A DNA stretch of 64,000 bases from Edaphochlamys debaryana (GCA_016858145.1 JAEHOE010000059.1:1-64000); one strand, 5' to 3'. Shown: positions 10,213-21,395, counted from the stretch's first letter. Notes: a model not told the origin generated them from the sequence alone. Numbers and translations are program-made.

Positions 10213-12174
10213 GGACCACTGGCCCCGGACCAGCAGCTAGGCGGCATCAGGGTGGTGACCAAAGCCAAGACGCTGGGCGTGCTGTTCTGGACCACGCCCC
10301 CAGCCCCGAACTCCCCCGACACAGCCATCTCCTTTGACGACGTATACACGGCGCTGAGCCGCATCGCCGGCATGGGGCTCTCAGCCTTCGGCCGAGCGTC
10401 AGCAGCCTCAGGCTACGCCCTCAGCAAGGTACTCTACCACCTCGAATTTGTCGACCGACTCCCGACAGCACAACTTACCCAGCTCCGCAGCACCGCAGCA
10501 GCCCTCGTGGACAGGTGCCTCAGCCCAACAGCGTACCGCTCCAGCTCCTTGGCACGCCCACCCGGAATGGGCTACGAGGCTATGTGTCTGCCAGTCGCCT
10601 CCGGAGGCTTCGGCCTCCTGCCCGTAACAGAACACACTAGGGCCCGCCAGGCAGTGCTCGCAATCCGCTGGATCAAAGGAGCGTGCGGCCTACTCCCATT
10701 CAGCCCAGCCTGGCCAAAGGTTGCACTGGAGGCAGGGTGGGCCATCGATGTGGCGGCCCACCCTCTAGCGCTGCTAACGGCCCAGCCACCCACGGCCAGT
10801 GGCAGGACATCGCTACTCGGCAAGGTTATCCCCCCAGCCTGCCCCACCCTCAACATGCTCGCAGGCGCCCTGGCTGTCCTACCGCAGGCAGTGATGCTTG
10901 CGGAACCGACACCGGGCGCCTGGTGCACCGCCGCGCCCCTCTGGGGCAACCCAGCTCTCAGCAGGGCGCGGCCGGCGAACGGAACCGGAAACCCGCCGCC
11001 CCGTGGCGGCCTGGAGGAGGACTTCAACGACTTAGCGAGCCTAGGAATGCCCCTCACCACGGTGGGAGCTCTAGCGGCGACCCTCAGGGTGGCACGGGGG
11101 GCCAGGGATGCACTAGAGGACCCGGCCACCAGCCGGCCAGCTGCCAGGGCAGAGTGCAGGCGGAAAATAGAAGCAGACGTTGTGCAGGGGCTCTGGGGGA
11201 AAGCAGGGATGACGGCGCTGCCGACAGCAATTAGGGGGGGCAGCCAGCTACTTGCTCGGCTGGATAGGCTAACTGAGCGGATACCGAACGCATGGATGGT
11301 AGCGGCGTGCACCGCCTTGGATAGCAACATGGCGCTGCCGCCGCCAGTCACTGCCTGGAAAGTCATTGTCAATCTTATTGGATGGAAGCAGGAGAACGCC
11401 CCGGGGGCACCGGCAATCCCCTTGAGCAAGATGTCGGTCAAGGTGGCCACGCGCTTGCAGATGGGGGCCATGTTTGAAGCAATGAAATTGAAGCACCTGG
11501 TGTTTGTGAGAGAGGCGTCAGATATTGCCATGTCCGACGCGGCCGCAGAAACCGCCGCAACCAGCTTTCTTTCCCTATTGAAGCGCGCACGTAAGCTGAA
11601 GTGGGAGAACGAGTACAAGGAGCCGCTCTGGCGGCTGGCAGCCAATGGTTTTACAGCGTTTTCAATGCACGCCGAGAGGGGGAGGGCAGCGGCTAGGTGC
11701 CCGTGTGGCCAACGGATGTGCAAGGGCGACCGCTTCCACCACTTTTGGGAATGCCCCGTGGCCTCCAGCTTACGCACGCTTCTGTGGGAGGGCCCACAGA
11801 GACCAGATCTCGCGCCCCCGAGCCGGGAACAGCTCTGGCTGGGCCGGCCCCCGGACGACGGCTTTAAATCGAGGGTATGGGAAGTGATCTGCCTAGCAGC
11901 GCTGTGGGCCATGGACCAGGGTCGTAAATTCTTGTACGGCACGGTTCTAACTGACTTGGCTGCTAGGAGAAATAAGGGACGTGTGACGGTTATTGCGGCC
12001 TTTTGGGCGGCCCTTAAGTCGTTTGCGACGACAGGCACTCCTAAGCACTGGAACAGGATAGGCTCGGCGCACCCGTTCATATGCTATCGAAATGGCCGCC
12101 TTGAGGTGGATGTGCCCGAGGACATCCTAATAGATGGGATGGAGGAGGATGAGGACGTTCTGCACTTTGCGTGA
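10213..12174 (+). CDS. LINE ORF2 C-terminal region (RT thumb to zinc finger)
   Basis: An open frame of about 653 codons with no proper start (no ATG at its beginning; the first GTG is 10252), i.e. the 3' part of a LINE polyprotein. It opens with KAKTLGVLFW, the conserved segment after the RT palm. It continues with helical sequence (YALSKVLYHLEFVD, LVDRCLSPT) and carries a C-terminal zinc finger, CPCGQRMCKGDRFHHFWECP, of the kind found at the end of L1-like ORF2. The frame is uninterrupted, so the insertion is fairly young or this part is under less decay. The 502-residue frame on the opposite strand is a shadow. Confidence 0.75.
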   Translation, partial: GPLAPDQQLGGIRVVTKAKTLGVLFWTTPPAPNSPDTAISFDDVYTALSRIAGMGLSAFGRASAASGYALSKVLYHLEFVDRLPTAQLTQLRSTAAALVDRCLSPTAYRSSSLARPPGMGYEAMCLPVASGGFGLLPVTEHTRARQAVLAIRWIKGACGLLPFSPAWPKVALEAGWAIDVAAHPLALLTAQPPTASGRTSLLGKVIPPACPTLNMLAGALAVLPQAVMLAEPTPGAWCTAAPLWGNPALSRARPANGTGNPPPRGGLEEDFNDLASLGMPLTTVGALAATLRVARGARDALEDPATSRPAARAECRRKIEADVVQGLWGKAGMTALPTAIRGGSQLLARLDRLTERIPNAWMVAACTALDSNMALPPPVTAWKVIVNLIGWKQENAPGAPAIPLSKMSVKVATRLQMGAMFEAMKLKHLVFVREASDIAMSDAAAETAATSFLSLLKRARKLKWENEYKEPLWRLAANGFTAFSMHAERGRAAARCPCGQRMCKGDRFHHFWECPVASSLRTLLWEGPQRPDLAPPSREQLWLGRPPDDGFKSRVWEVICLAALWAMDQGRKFLYGTVLTDLAARRNKGRVTVIAAFWAALKSFATTGTPKHWNRIGSAHPFICYRNGRLEVDVPEDILIDGMEEDEDVLHFA

Positions 12175-12200
12175 GGCTGTCGTGTCTGCTCCCGCGCAGC

Positions 12201-14845
12201 GGGGGGGAGGCGACCGCCGCTCCCTTTTACAACCGGTCTAGCCCGTTTTGCAAAGCCAGTGTAGCGGCTTAGCAGCGGGCAGCCCCCCAAACCCGCAAAG
12301 AGTGGAGGGGGTGCTTGGCACAGTGTGTGCTCGTCCGCCACACACGCAGTGTAGCAACAGGTACCAGCGTTTCGCTTGACCTGCCCGGGCCTGCCCGGGC
12401 GGAGTCTCCCTCTGTAAGCCATGATTTCTCCCCACGCCTCCCCTCCCCTCCCCTCCCACGGCCCCGGGCAGTGCCCTGAGGCCCAGGCGTGCACCGAGGG
12501 GTTGTGGCCCACCACGATGAGGCGCAGGGGCGCGTCGCCCAGCTTCTCGGGCACACCCGGCGCCTTGGTGGTGGGCGAGGCAAACGGCGCCACGGCAGCT
12601 GGCGCCGCGGGCTGGGAGGCGGCCGGACGGGGGAAGGCAGAGTCGGATGGCGGCAAACAGGGCCACAGATGACCGTAATAATCATCGTTGCACTCGCCAT
12701 CTTGGCAGCCCAAAGCACCTGGGCCCGCCTGCACCTACAAGGTGCGACCAACATGCTCACCCCGCAATCCTGGGAAAGACGTCACCCGGGACTGGACTCC
12801 AAACCCCCCAGAACCCAGACAAACGCCACAGGACGTCATCCAGGAAATGTGTACCCGCCGCAGTAATGGCTACCCCGGGGCGCGTCCCGCCGTCGGGGAC
12901 CTCTGTGTATTGGTCGGAGTGTGTGCCTAGGGCGTGGCTCGCGTGCCTGCGTTTTGGGCCGGGCGAGCGGGGCGGGGCCAGAGTCGAGGGACGTCTGGTC
13001 GTCGGGGACCGGCTTTTTGGGGCGGAGGCCGGCTTGACGGGCGGTGGCGTTGCCCCATGGGAGTCACCAGAGAGAGGTCCTCATCAAGCTCCGGGTGACG
13101 CCCAGATCCTGGCACAGTGCGGCGCCCGTGAGTGAGCGCAACGGCGGTCAAGGCACCACGTAGATGGGGATGTTGACATGCCATTTTGCCGGGGTGTTGT
13201 TCTATTACCCGTTCAACGCGCCAAGGGTCCGCCCAGATCCGTTCCTGGAACAGTGCGGCGCCCGTGCACTAGCACAACGGCGGTAACGGGCGCCAGGTAC
13301 CGTAGAATGGGTACGATGACAACGATGCGACAGCTGTCCGGGTTTAGCGTGCCGCAAAGGGCGCTGTAAGTAACGTATGAGAGATGTGGGCTTGTCTTAA
13401 GCTTGGCCTCGGCACTTCGGCGGGCGCCCGGCCCCACGGCCTTTCGCGAGGAACGCTGCTCGCGCCAGGCTCCACTGCGAGCACGGCGTGCTTTGCGGCC
13501 TGGACGCGCTCCGCGCCTACGTCTCGCTCAAACTGCTCAAACGGCACAGGCTGGCGTCGGAAAAGGCTTGGGGTGGACCAAGGCAAACTCGCAGCTGCCT
13601 GCGCAGCTCGCTGCAGGAGTCCAGCCATGGCTGCTCACGTGTCAAGTGCGCCCTCTGGATAGCAAATGCAACGCCCGAGCGCTGGCTCGGGCGCCGTGGG
13701 CGTCGCCCCCGTCCGCCGTACAGTTGTAGTGCCGTCCGGTATGTTGGTAACAAGGTAACAAGTGCGCCGACGCACACCGACTTACAGCGCTTCCCCTGCT
13801 TTCCTCCCGGTCCCCCCTTGACGTTCACGCCCTCCCCCACCCCTTGGACGTCCTCCCCACCCCCACCCATCCTTGCACCAGTCGCACTGTACCCCACGTT
13901 CGGCACACCCCGCACCGCCGATTCACCCCCCCCACATCGCTCTTCTCCCCCCGCCCGTACGCTCATCGGTAACGAACGACCTGCGAACTTGCGCAGACCC
14001 CCCCCCTTGACGTTCGTGACGCTGTCAGAGTCGTTTTGCGGCCTTACCCTTCGCACCCAAGTCCAACAACGGTAGCCCTCATTCTCTATGTACCGCGACG
14101 GCTGCGTGCACAGATAGCGACTGAAATTGCGCATCGTTTAGCGATGGATGGGCGGGCCGAAACGTTCGGCGGGCGACGCAATAGCTATAGCCCTTTCACA
14201 CTAGCTGTGCTGCTCTCGTTTGGCAAGCACGGCGCCTTGAAGGATGGGCAGAGCGCCACGCAGTCGGCTTTTTTTCCTTTCCTCCTCCTTTCGCCGCCCC
14301 CTCCCCCGGCCCCCCCCAGGTCACTGTCAGCCGGCTGCGCTGCCCAGCGCGCTAGCCTGGGGATGTGTGGGGGGTGCAGTGAGTGCACTGGTCCAAGGAT
14401 GGCCTGATTCGGCCACCGGAAGGGCCGCCCACACGCTGACAAGGGGGGTGGGGGTGGGGGGGGCCGGTTTCGTCCGTGCACCCCCTGCCCCCCCTCCTAC
14501 CACAAGCCGCCGCCCTGGCAGCCCTGCCCCCAGCCCATAACTGCGGCAACCATGACCAGGCATGGTGGGGAGGGGCTGGGGCCAGAGCCGCCGGCTCCCA
14601 GCCCTCCCCCAGCCTGACACCCAGCCCACCTCCGCTCCTGCCCCCCAAGGGGGGCCTGCCGGGGAGGAGCATGCCGCCCCAAAGGCAGCACAGCTTGCGA
14701 CAACCGTGCGGCAACATCTTCCCAGAGCGCAGTATGCCCTGTGGATGCCTCGCGGGCGTCGTTTGTCTCCATTTGAAGCAGTTCGAGCGGTTTGCGCGCG
14801 GAAAGGCTGAAGTCACGCTAAAGGCTCAACGGGAAACAGGCTGGA
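12201..14845. other. Spacer, repeats only
   Basis: No gene is supportable. It holds an imperfect direct-repeat pair (13090-13190 and 13225-13330) and C-rich tracts at 13800-13960 and 14280-14320. A frame near 13450-13570 (VLCGLDALRAYVSLKLLKRHR) looks briefly protein-like but has no detectable continuation. Confidence 0.5.
13090..13330. repeat. Imperfect direct repeat pair
   Basis: Units at about 13090-13190 and 13225-13330 share GCCCAGATC, CAGTGCGGCGCCCGTG, AACGGCGGT and a following (G/A)TG.ACA segment. They are spaced by about 135 bp. Confidence 0.6.
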
Positions 14846-14912
14846 CTTTAGCGAGACTTTAGCGCTCGAAGGGACTTTAGCGAGGCCGCTAAAGGGCGGA
14901 CGCTAAAGGCAC
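14846..14912. repeat. CTTTAGCG cluster with inverted copies
   Basis: Four CTTTAG(C/G) copies and two CGCTAAAG copies within 65 bp form short inverted repeats (TTTAGCGAGGCCGCTAAA). The cluster lies 90-150 bp upstream of the gene starting at 15002. Similar motifs occur near 3840. Confidence 0.6.
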
Positions 14913-14962
14913 TGGAATGAGGCCCAATGGGGGCACGGCAATGGGCAAGTTATGTCGGGAGG

Positions 14963-14999
14963 TGCAAATTTGCATCACCTCTCCCACTTTCCACTATAT
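14963..14999 (+). promoter_or_regulatory. Putative promoter: palindrome plus TATA-like box
   Basis: TGCAAATTTGCA (14963-14974) is a perfect 12-bp palindrome inside a longer imperfect inverted repeat GGAGGTG..ATCACCTC. A CTATATTAATG stretch follows immediately before the start codon at 15002. Both sit in an AT-rich island in otherwise GC-rich DNA, as expected for a core promoter. The short distance to the ATG means the transcription start or the chosen ATG is uncertain. Confidence 0.4.
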
Positions 15000-15001
15000 T
15001 A

Positions 15002-16380
15002 ATGGCCAGTGGGCTGACCAACAGGAGCAAGGTCGTTCCGCAACGTGTCCGCACTGATGACGTTCGAAGTGATTCGGCAACTGGCGCTTCTGCGGCCTAT
15101 GAAGCATTTCGTGCAACATACGATACGATACCGCCTAAAGCGATTCAGAAACTTGTGGAAGAGCAGCGGCGCGACATGCAGACGATCAGGGATGGAGCGC
15201 TGAGCAGCGTCCGCTCATTCCAGATGATGCTCGCCGTCGGGCTTACCCCAAGCGAGATGCGGGCCAGGCTGATAACCGAATTCACCGCCGTGGTGAGCGC
15301 CGTGGGTCCGTCGCATTGTCGCATGGTCCCCCCCTGCTGTGGCTGCGACCCTCACCCCCTCGCAGGGCGTGGTGTGCGCGCTGCTGGCAGGTTTGGGTAT
15401 CACTGTCCTGATGACGCCACCGGCGGATGTCCTCGGAAATACGGCGGTGAGCGTGGGACTTGCTAAGGCTGTGCCACCCGTCGTCTAGAGAGCGCAGGCC
15501 CTGGCCGGCTCCTCCTCCTCCTCGCTGCAGCTCCTCCTCGCCTGGGTCCCACGGGGCACGAGCGAGCCCTGTAAGGTGCTTGACGCTTGTCACCCCCTCC
15601 CGCCGATGCCGCATGCACGTGCACGCCAAGCAGGCGTCCGCCGCGTTCTGCTTCGTCGCACTCATGAGCGTCATCTGCAACCTGGCCTGCGTCGGCTTCA
15701 GCACCTTCATGGTGAGTCGCAGATGACTGCGGTCCGGACGCAAGGAACTCGCCTGAGTAAGACCTCACGCTGTGGCCTGGTTGCTTTCCGGGTACCCTGC
15801 CGCCCAGATCAGCTGCGTTAACCTGCTCACCGACGACATGACGGCATGGTTCATCGGCACCTACGGAACCACTATCACAAGCGTCAACCTCCAATTCTTT
15901 AACCTGGGTGCGTGGGCTTGCTTGCACACGCGTAAATGCGCACCGCAGCTGACACGTGCTCCCACGTGCGCAGGCTTCGGGCTGTTGCTGGTTGCGCTGG
16001 TGATGGCTGCGGTTTACATCTACCCGCCGTACATGGCCTACGTCTGCGGCGGGTTGACGCTGGTCGCTGCGGCGATCGTGGTATGGGTGTACCTCAAGGT
16101 GGACTATGCTCGGTACTACAAGCTCCAAGACATCACCCGTGTGGTCCTGGGGAAGGACGGGGCCGGCGAGAGCGCCACCACGGGAAAGCTTGGTGGAGCT
16201 GATGGTGGCGGCAATGTTGGCGGTGGCGGCAATGTTGGCGGTGACGGCGGTGGCCGTGATGGCTCAGCGGCCTCGGTGCCAGGGGGGGGCGGGCTGCGGG
16301 CGGCCGACGTGGGTGGGCGGCCGACATGGGTGGGCGTCACAAGCAGTTCGGGGCGAATGGAAGCGGCGCTGGCTAACTAG
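15002..16380 (+). CDS. Multi-pass membrane protein, function unknown
   Basis: Five exons: 15002-15292, 15366-15446, 15634-15711, 15808-15907 and 15974-16380 (stop TAG), giving 318 residues with GT-AG borders and matching phases (0, 0, 0, 1). Residues 1-97 are soluble and helical (IPPKAIQKLVEEQRRDMQTI). Hydrophobic segments follow: GVVCALLAGLGITVLM (about 98-113), FCFVALMSVICNLACVGF (about 128-145), FGLLLVALVMAAVYIYPPYM and VCGGLTLVAAAIVVWVYL. A charged stretch and a Gly-rich tail (GGGNVGG repeats) end the protein. Exon 3 starting at 15634 rather than 15498 is the only choice that keeps phase and gives a continuous membrane segment. I do not recognise the family. Four to five transmembrane helices with a long N-terminal domain, probably cytosolic, are inferred. 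Confidence 0.72.
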
Positions 16381-16494
16381 CGGAACCTCTCGCTCGCTCT
16401 CCGAGGCAACATTGACTTGACCAGAGGCGGCGTGAGGGCCAGGGCGGGGCCCGGCCCTTGCGCCAGAAGGGACGCTGGACATGACAGATTGGGG

Positions 16495-16890
16495 GTCGGG
16501 GGGCATAGCCTCCATACAGTGCACTAGCAACAGGGCTATCTAGCACTACACGGAGCGTAATGCGCAGCAGATGTAGTCGGGGATGCGGCTGAGAACGGCT
16601 ATGCTAGAGTAACCGGCATGCTGTTGCTGGTGACGGTGTAGAGCTGTGCCGGGTACGTCTAGCAGGCTGATACAGGTCCTATGGGAGACAGGCGCGAATA
16701 GCACTTTCCTGAGCCGCTTGAAGAAGCCCCCAGCCGTGAAGCGTGCCGGTCGTCTATGGTCATCATGCGCGAGTGCTCACCTGCAGGCGGTAGAGACGAA
16801 GTCGACGTGTCAGCTGCCGAACTAAACGACCGTAGAGTGCGGTGTGTGCAAGTGCGAGCTGGGGGAAAGAGGCCGGCTGCGGCGCGCCGC
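16495..16890. repeat. Dispersed repeat, copy 2
   Basis: Matches 1563-1960 with landmarks in the same order (TATCTAGCAC, CACGGAGCG, GATGTAGTCGGGG, ACTTTCCTGAGCCG, GTGCGGTGTGTG, CTGGGGGAAAGAG). It starts about 115 bp after the stop codon of the membrane-protein gene on the same strand. Confidence 0.6.
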
Positions 16891-16899
16891 CTGAAGGCT

Positions 16900-18750
16900 G
16901 CGAGCTCCGTGCTGCCGTACGTGGTGGGCGGAAGATGCTTCTACGAAGATACCCCGTCCCGAAACCCGGCCCGTGCGTCGAGGAGCTACGTGAAGCGGCG
17001 GGAGAAAGGTTGGTTTTGGGACCTAGGGCAATACGAGGGCCCGGAAGGAGGCCAGCGGGAGCGGGGAGCCGGGAGCGGGGAGGCGATACGTGGGTGTGCA
17101 AGGGAAGTAGTAGCGTAGTCGGAGGCAGCTGCGCTCGTAGACGCTGGCCGCACCGACCGGTCGCAGCTGTGGTTACGGAGCTGCGCATGGCTGGACGCGC
17201 TGGCTGGGCAGCTCGAGCTGGTGGGCGGCGAAGTCGAGGAGCCGTGCGAGCGTGCCGAGGCGATTGGGACGTGCGAGGCGTGTGCCGCTGAGGGTCGGGC
17301 CTGAGGCGTTTGGCTGAGCGCGGCGGTCGGGGGAGGGCGGCATAGCCGCAGGCACAGTCACGGAGGCGGGAGGGCTGGGGCCCGAGGGGTGGCCGGGTGG
17401 GGACGACGGGCTGGGCGCCAGGCACGGAGGCGAGGGCCGGGGCTGCCGGTGGTGGGGCGGCGAGGGCGAAGCGTCATGCCTGTTTGCTACATGTCCGGGC
17501 TCCGCTGAGCTCCCCAGTGATGACAGCCGGCCAAGAGATAAAGCGCGATAAACCAAACTACCAACTGTCCTGCAGCGAACAAAAGGGGACAGCAACCGTA
17601 AAGACCAACAACGAAGGAGCAAGTCACAAGGCGGGCTGGGGTCGACGGAGCCCTGCTGCACCCGCTGATCCCCGGCTGCCCGCAACACGGGCCCCGCCCT
17701 ACACGCGTACAACTGCCCGGCCACGCTCCCACGTAGCCTGTGGCCTGACAGGCCGGTCTCCCCCGCAGCACAGAACTCCAGAGACGACACAGGACTGGGC
17801 ACCCGCGCCCGGCAAGGCGTCCAGGGGTGCGCCACGGCTCCGACAGATTGGGGGTGGGGGTGGGCATGCTGCATGGCAAAGCAAGGCGAAGTTTGAGGCC
17901 CTTGAATGTAAGTGTGTGGAAGGGCCCCACCTCTGCACACCCGCGCCCCCACCTCTGCACACCTCCCCGCTCGGGACCAGCCCCTGCCGCTCCGCCCCCA
18001 CCTTCACGCTCTTGACCCGGCCCCTGCCGCTCCACCCCAGGTTGAGCAGCTCTAGGTACTGGTGCTTGCCACTGAAGGCCAGCAGGCAGGGAGCACCGCA
18101 GGAACCCCCAGGGCAGGTGCAGCCTGCGCCGGAGTCGGGCGAAGCGGAGAGGAGGGCGGCACAGGAGGAAAAAGGGTTACGCGGCAAGGGGGAGGCAAGG
18201 CGGCACCCGCACTGTGGGGCGGCTGCGTCAGCCACACACGAGGCCCTGTGCGCTGCACGCTCCGTCGCGCATGTTCTGCCCCCAGCCTCCGGCACCCCCC
18301 TGGGATTGCGCCACCGGCGAAGCCGCCCACTTCAGAAGTGGTGCCCCCTGCCCACCGCCCCTCACCCCTGCGCACCCCCCATGGCCCGTGTTGTGTTGTG
18401 TGCATAGCCGAGTCCGATACTGATGAGGCAGCGAAAGCTACCGAGGCTGTACGGCACGGTACGGCCAGCCAGCCGGCCAGCAGGCCAGCAGGCCACCTGG
18501 CAACAGTAGCATCCCGCGTCCAGACAGGTCCGTTGCCGTGGCACAATGCACGTGCGCCCTAAGTCGGGCGTTTAGTCGGGCGAGTAGTCCGTCGGCCCGC
18601 CCATGTTCGCCCACGTACACCCCGCCCTTGCCGACGCCCTTCCCGTGGCCCTCTCCCCAAGACCCCAACCCATCCCCGCACGACCGCTTTCCTCGTCCCC
18701 GCACAAGGCCACAGACTGGAGCTGCCCTCCCCAGCCTTCTCCGCCACTCC
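16900..18750. other. Spacer without a supportable gene
   Basis: Long frames exist on both strands (for example 17397-18407), but they are Arg/Pro/Gly/Ala-biased, overlap each other in several frames and show no domain. A short CACCTCTGCACACC direct repeat lies at 17929-17968. Confidence 0.5.
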
Positions 18751-18756
18751 CCAGGC

Positions 18757-19303
18757 GCTACTCGTCAGCCTTCGCCCCAGCCCTGGCAGCGGTGTTCACA
18801 GCAATGGCCGCCGAGGCATCAGCGCCTCGCGGCTTCCTGGACGGCGTTATCTCCTGCTTCCATAAGGCCGGCGACCCCACGCAGCCAGCTAACTACAGAC
18901 CAATATCCCTACTCGACACCGACTACCGCACATTGGCCCGTGTGCTGGCCAACCGCCTCCAGCCAGCTTTCGCAGAGACGATCGGCCCAGAGCAGACAGC
19001 GTTCCTGTGCGGGCGTCGTATTGCAGACAACGTGCTGCTGCTTAAGCTGGCACCGGAGCTGCTGCGCCTATCGGGCAGCGATCCAGCGCTCATTGCCTCC
19101 CTTGATTTCCACAAAGCGTACGACACGTTGGACCGCGGCTTCCTGCTCGAGTGCCTGGAGGCGCTTGGCGTTGGCCCCGGCTTCCTGGCCTGGGCCCGCC
19201 TTCTCCATCAGAACACGCGGGCGAGCGCTATGGTCAACGGCAGCATCTCAGAGAAGGTCAGCATCGAGTCTGGTGTACGGCAGGGGTGCCCGCTGGCCCC
19301 CCT
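18757..19303 (+). pseudogene. LINE reverse transcriptase fragment (fingers and palm, motifs 0-B)
   Basis: An open frame with RT motifs in order: RGFLDGVISCFHKAGDP, ANYRPISLLDTDYR (motif 1/2), LANRLQPAFAETIGPEQTAF, ASLDFHKAYDTLDR (motif A, catalytic Asp), then SGVRQGCPLAPL (motif B). Similarity stops abruptly at about 19303, inside the codons after CPLAPL, and the frame continues into unrelated sequence. The endonuclease and everything after motif B, including YADD, are missing. It belongs to the same LINE type as 8811-12200 and contains just the part lacking there. Confidence 0.75.
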
Positions 19304-21086
19304 CGCCGTACCTGCGCCTCCTCCCCTCCCTTCCTCAGGGCACCGACAACAGCTACACAAGCACACCGTCGATGTGCCGGCGAGCTCAACCCCTTCAAGA
19401 TATCGTGAGTCAGTCGTGACTGGGTAGGGATACTGGCGGTTAAGCCCGGTGAACCTCTGCCAGCCGCCGCGCCCACCTTGACGGCACTACAGTTTCGGCT
19501 CGTCACTATCAGCTGACCCACGTGACGCCAGCATGACTCCGCCACCGTACCCCCAGGTTGGGTGGCTCTAGTCTGGCTCTCTGCCGTCACTTCTAAGGTA
19601 GGAAGGCTAGCCCACCAGCCTGCCCACCTGAAAGTCCGTGGAAAGGGCTCAACGCTGTGAGCGGCCCTTATTGTTCCCACGGCGGGCGTTCCGTAACATG
19701 GCGTTCGGCCCGTACCCTCTCCGTCCCACAGACGTTCAAGGCCGGTCCGTCGTCGTGTATCAAGGACCAGGGCGGACGGGAAAGCCTTGGCCATAGGGCT
19801 GGTGTGATTGCGGGCGGCCTGTGGTCTACCGCCGTAAGCCAGCCCCGGCCCATGCTCCCGCGCCCCGCCTTTCTTCCCCTCACGCCCAGGCTGACCAAGC
19901 GACAGCAGCATCCAAGACGGCGCATGACTACTCTTGCCCTACCGGCAAGCATCGGCCCTCAAGTCCTGCCGTGTCCGCGCCGCTGGACCCAGTCGCCAGC
20001 CGCGAGTCGGCAACACCGCCAAACCCTTCGTACTTCGGCCCGGCCAGCTAGGCCACACCGCGGCACCGCCGCCGGGGGGCCGTACCACTCGAGGGCTGGC
20101 TGCCTCCCGCCTCGCCTATCAAGACCTTGAACGACGCTACTGCTCCAGTTGCACTGCTCCGCACCGACGTCATCTTCGGCTCCGCACCGCACCTGAGTCT
20201 TCCGGCAGATCGGAGTTCCCTCTCATGTGCATAACTAGCTAGGAATTATGTGTTCCGTGGGGCACGTTGTTGTCGTGAGTTATAACCCACGTGTCCCAGA
20301 GGTTTCCTGGTGAACCTTGCCTTCCGTTTCCTTTCCTTCTGGCACAGACCAGCAGAGCGTGTACGTAGGTCAAGCACTTTCTCTTTTCTTCAGGGTGCAT
20401 TTGCAGCCCCAAGCAAGCCAACCGCTGAGGACGGTTACCGTTGGCTCTGGCTCGGGTTTATGCGAGGACGCCCCTTCGCCGTAGCTTTGGTTAGGCATGG
20501 TAGGATCGCCTTGAGGTTTTAGCTACCGGTCTCCGTAGTCCAGGTTCTTACAAATGGGGCTATTTGCTCCCTGGTAGGGATCGGGCACAGCTATGGCACG
20601 CGGGTGTCGGACGACCCCGAGTGGGTATGCTACCCACTTGCGTGGCGACGCTTTGTATCTGCGGACGGCGTTGCGTGATTTCGCCACGAGGTACTTGACC
20701 TAGTTGCGTGTGGACAGGCGCAGCCGTGTATCGACCCAGTTGCGTGGTTGGAGGGTGCCAAGCGGGTTAGTGCCTGGGCCGGTAGGCCGGCACGCGCAAG
20801 GCGCTAACCCGGTCCTCTATTGCGCTGTTTTACGATTGTGGTGAGAGCGCGAGGAAGAGAAGCAACCCGCGCAGTTTGGGGTATTCCCTTACGTCTCGGG
20901 TTCCTCTCTGCGACCCTCTCTCGAACCGGTTCTCAGTGGCCGGCTCGTTGCAGTCTAACGGAAGGGCGCGTGAGGGCCAAGTGGGTCAGCCAGGGAACAG
21001 AACCGAACGGTGATGGGTTCGTCGGGAATGGCAAAGCAGTCCCAACGCTAAGCGCAGCGCGCGAATTGCGAGCAGCAGAGCTAGGT

Positions 21087-21395
21087 TTAAATACCCTCGA
21101 GCTCCTCGAACTCCTCTTGGTGCTCCTCAACGAGCTCGGTCTGATCGTGCTCCAATTTGCACGCAACCAGCGTCCCGGCTACCACTTGAGGTGCGCAGCG
21201 GAAGTGTGAGCCCGACAAGAAGATAGGTCCAGGCGCACAGATGCTGATCTCCTGGACGTCGCACAACACGTTACTGCCCTTGTTTGGGGGTGTTTCTGTG
21301 ATGTCGCCCGCGGTGTATGCTGGTGCGGAGCAGGGGTAGGGTCCGGCGCGGCGCAATGGGCGCGCCGGATTGTGGGCCGTACTTTCGGGGCCCAA
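21087..21395 (-). pseudogene. Isolated protein-like fragment, unknown
   Basis: A minus-strand frame whose last 70 residues have balanced, non-biased composition (NVLCDVQEISICAPGPIFLSG, then CKLEHDQTELVEEHQEEFEE, stop at 21087). That contrasts with the Arg/Pro/Ala bias of chance frames here. No neighbouring exon with matching phase was found, so it may be a relic of a gene or transposon. Confidence 0.25.

Larger units (their letters stand above)
8811..12200 (+). mobile_element. 5'-truncated LINE (non-LTR retrotransposon), internally interrupted
   Basis: Reverse-transcriptase sequence begins inside the palm domain near 8815 (motif C, YADD, at about 8924-8935). It breaks off at a minisatellite (9055-9360) and an unrelated stretch (9361-10212), and resumes at 10213 with the RT C-terminal region up to the stop at 12174. 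No endonuclease domain or RT motifs 0-B are present, consistent with the 5' truncation common in LINEs. A clear poly-A tail or target-site duplication was not found. Downstream to about 12400 may include 3' UTR. Confidence 0.75.

Noticed and set aside
10572..12080. 502-codon open frame on the minus strand
   Set aside because: It lies entirely opposite the LINE C-terminal ORF, which has a recognisable zinc finger and RT-linked motif. The antisense frame is Ser/Arg/Ala-biased with no domain.
15498..15570. Extra exon in the membrane-protein gene (ALAGSSSSSLQLLLAW..)
   Set aside because: It has a plausible acceptor and a GTAAGG donor, but its phase does not fit the next exon; joining 15446 directly to 15634 keeps phase and gives a continuous membrane helix.
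17397..18407. 336-codon plus-strand frame
   Set aside because: Overlapped by equally long frames on the other strand, Arg/Pro-rich, no motif, no splice-consistent neighbours.
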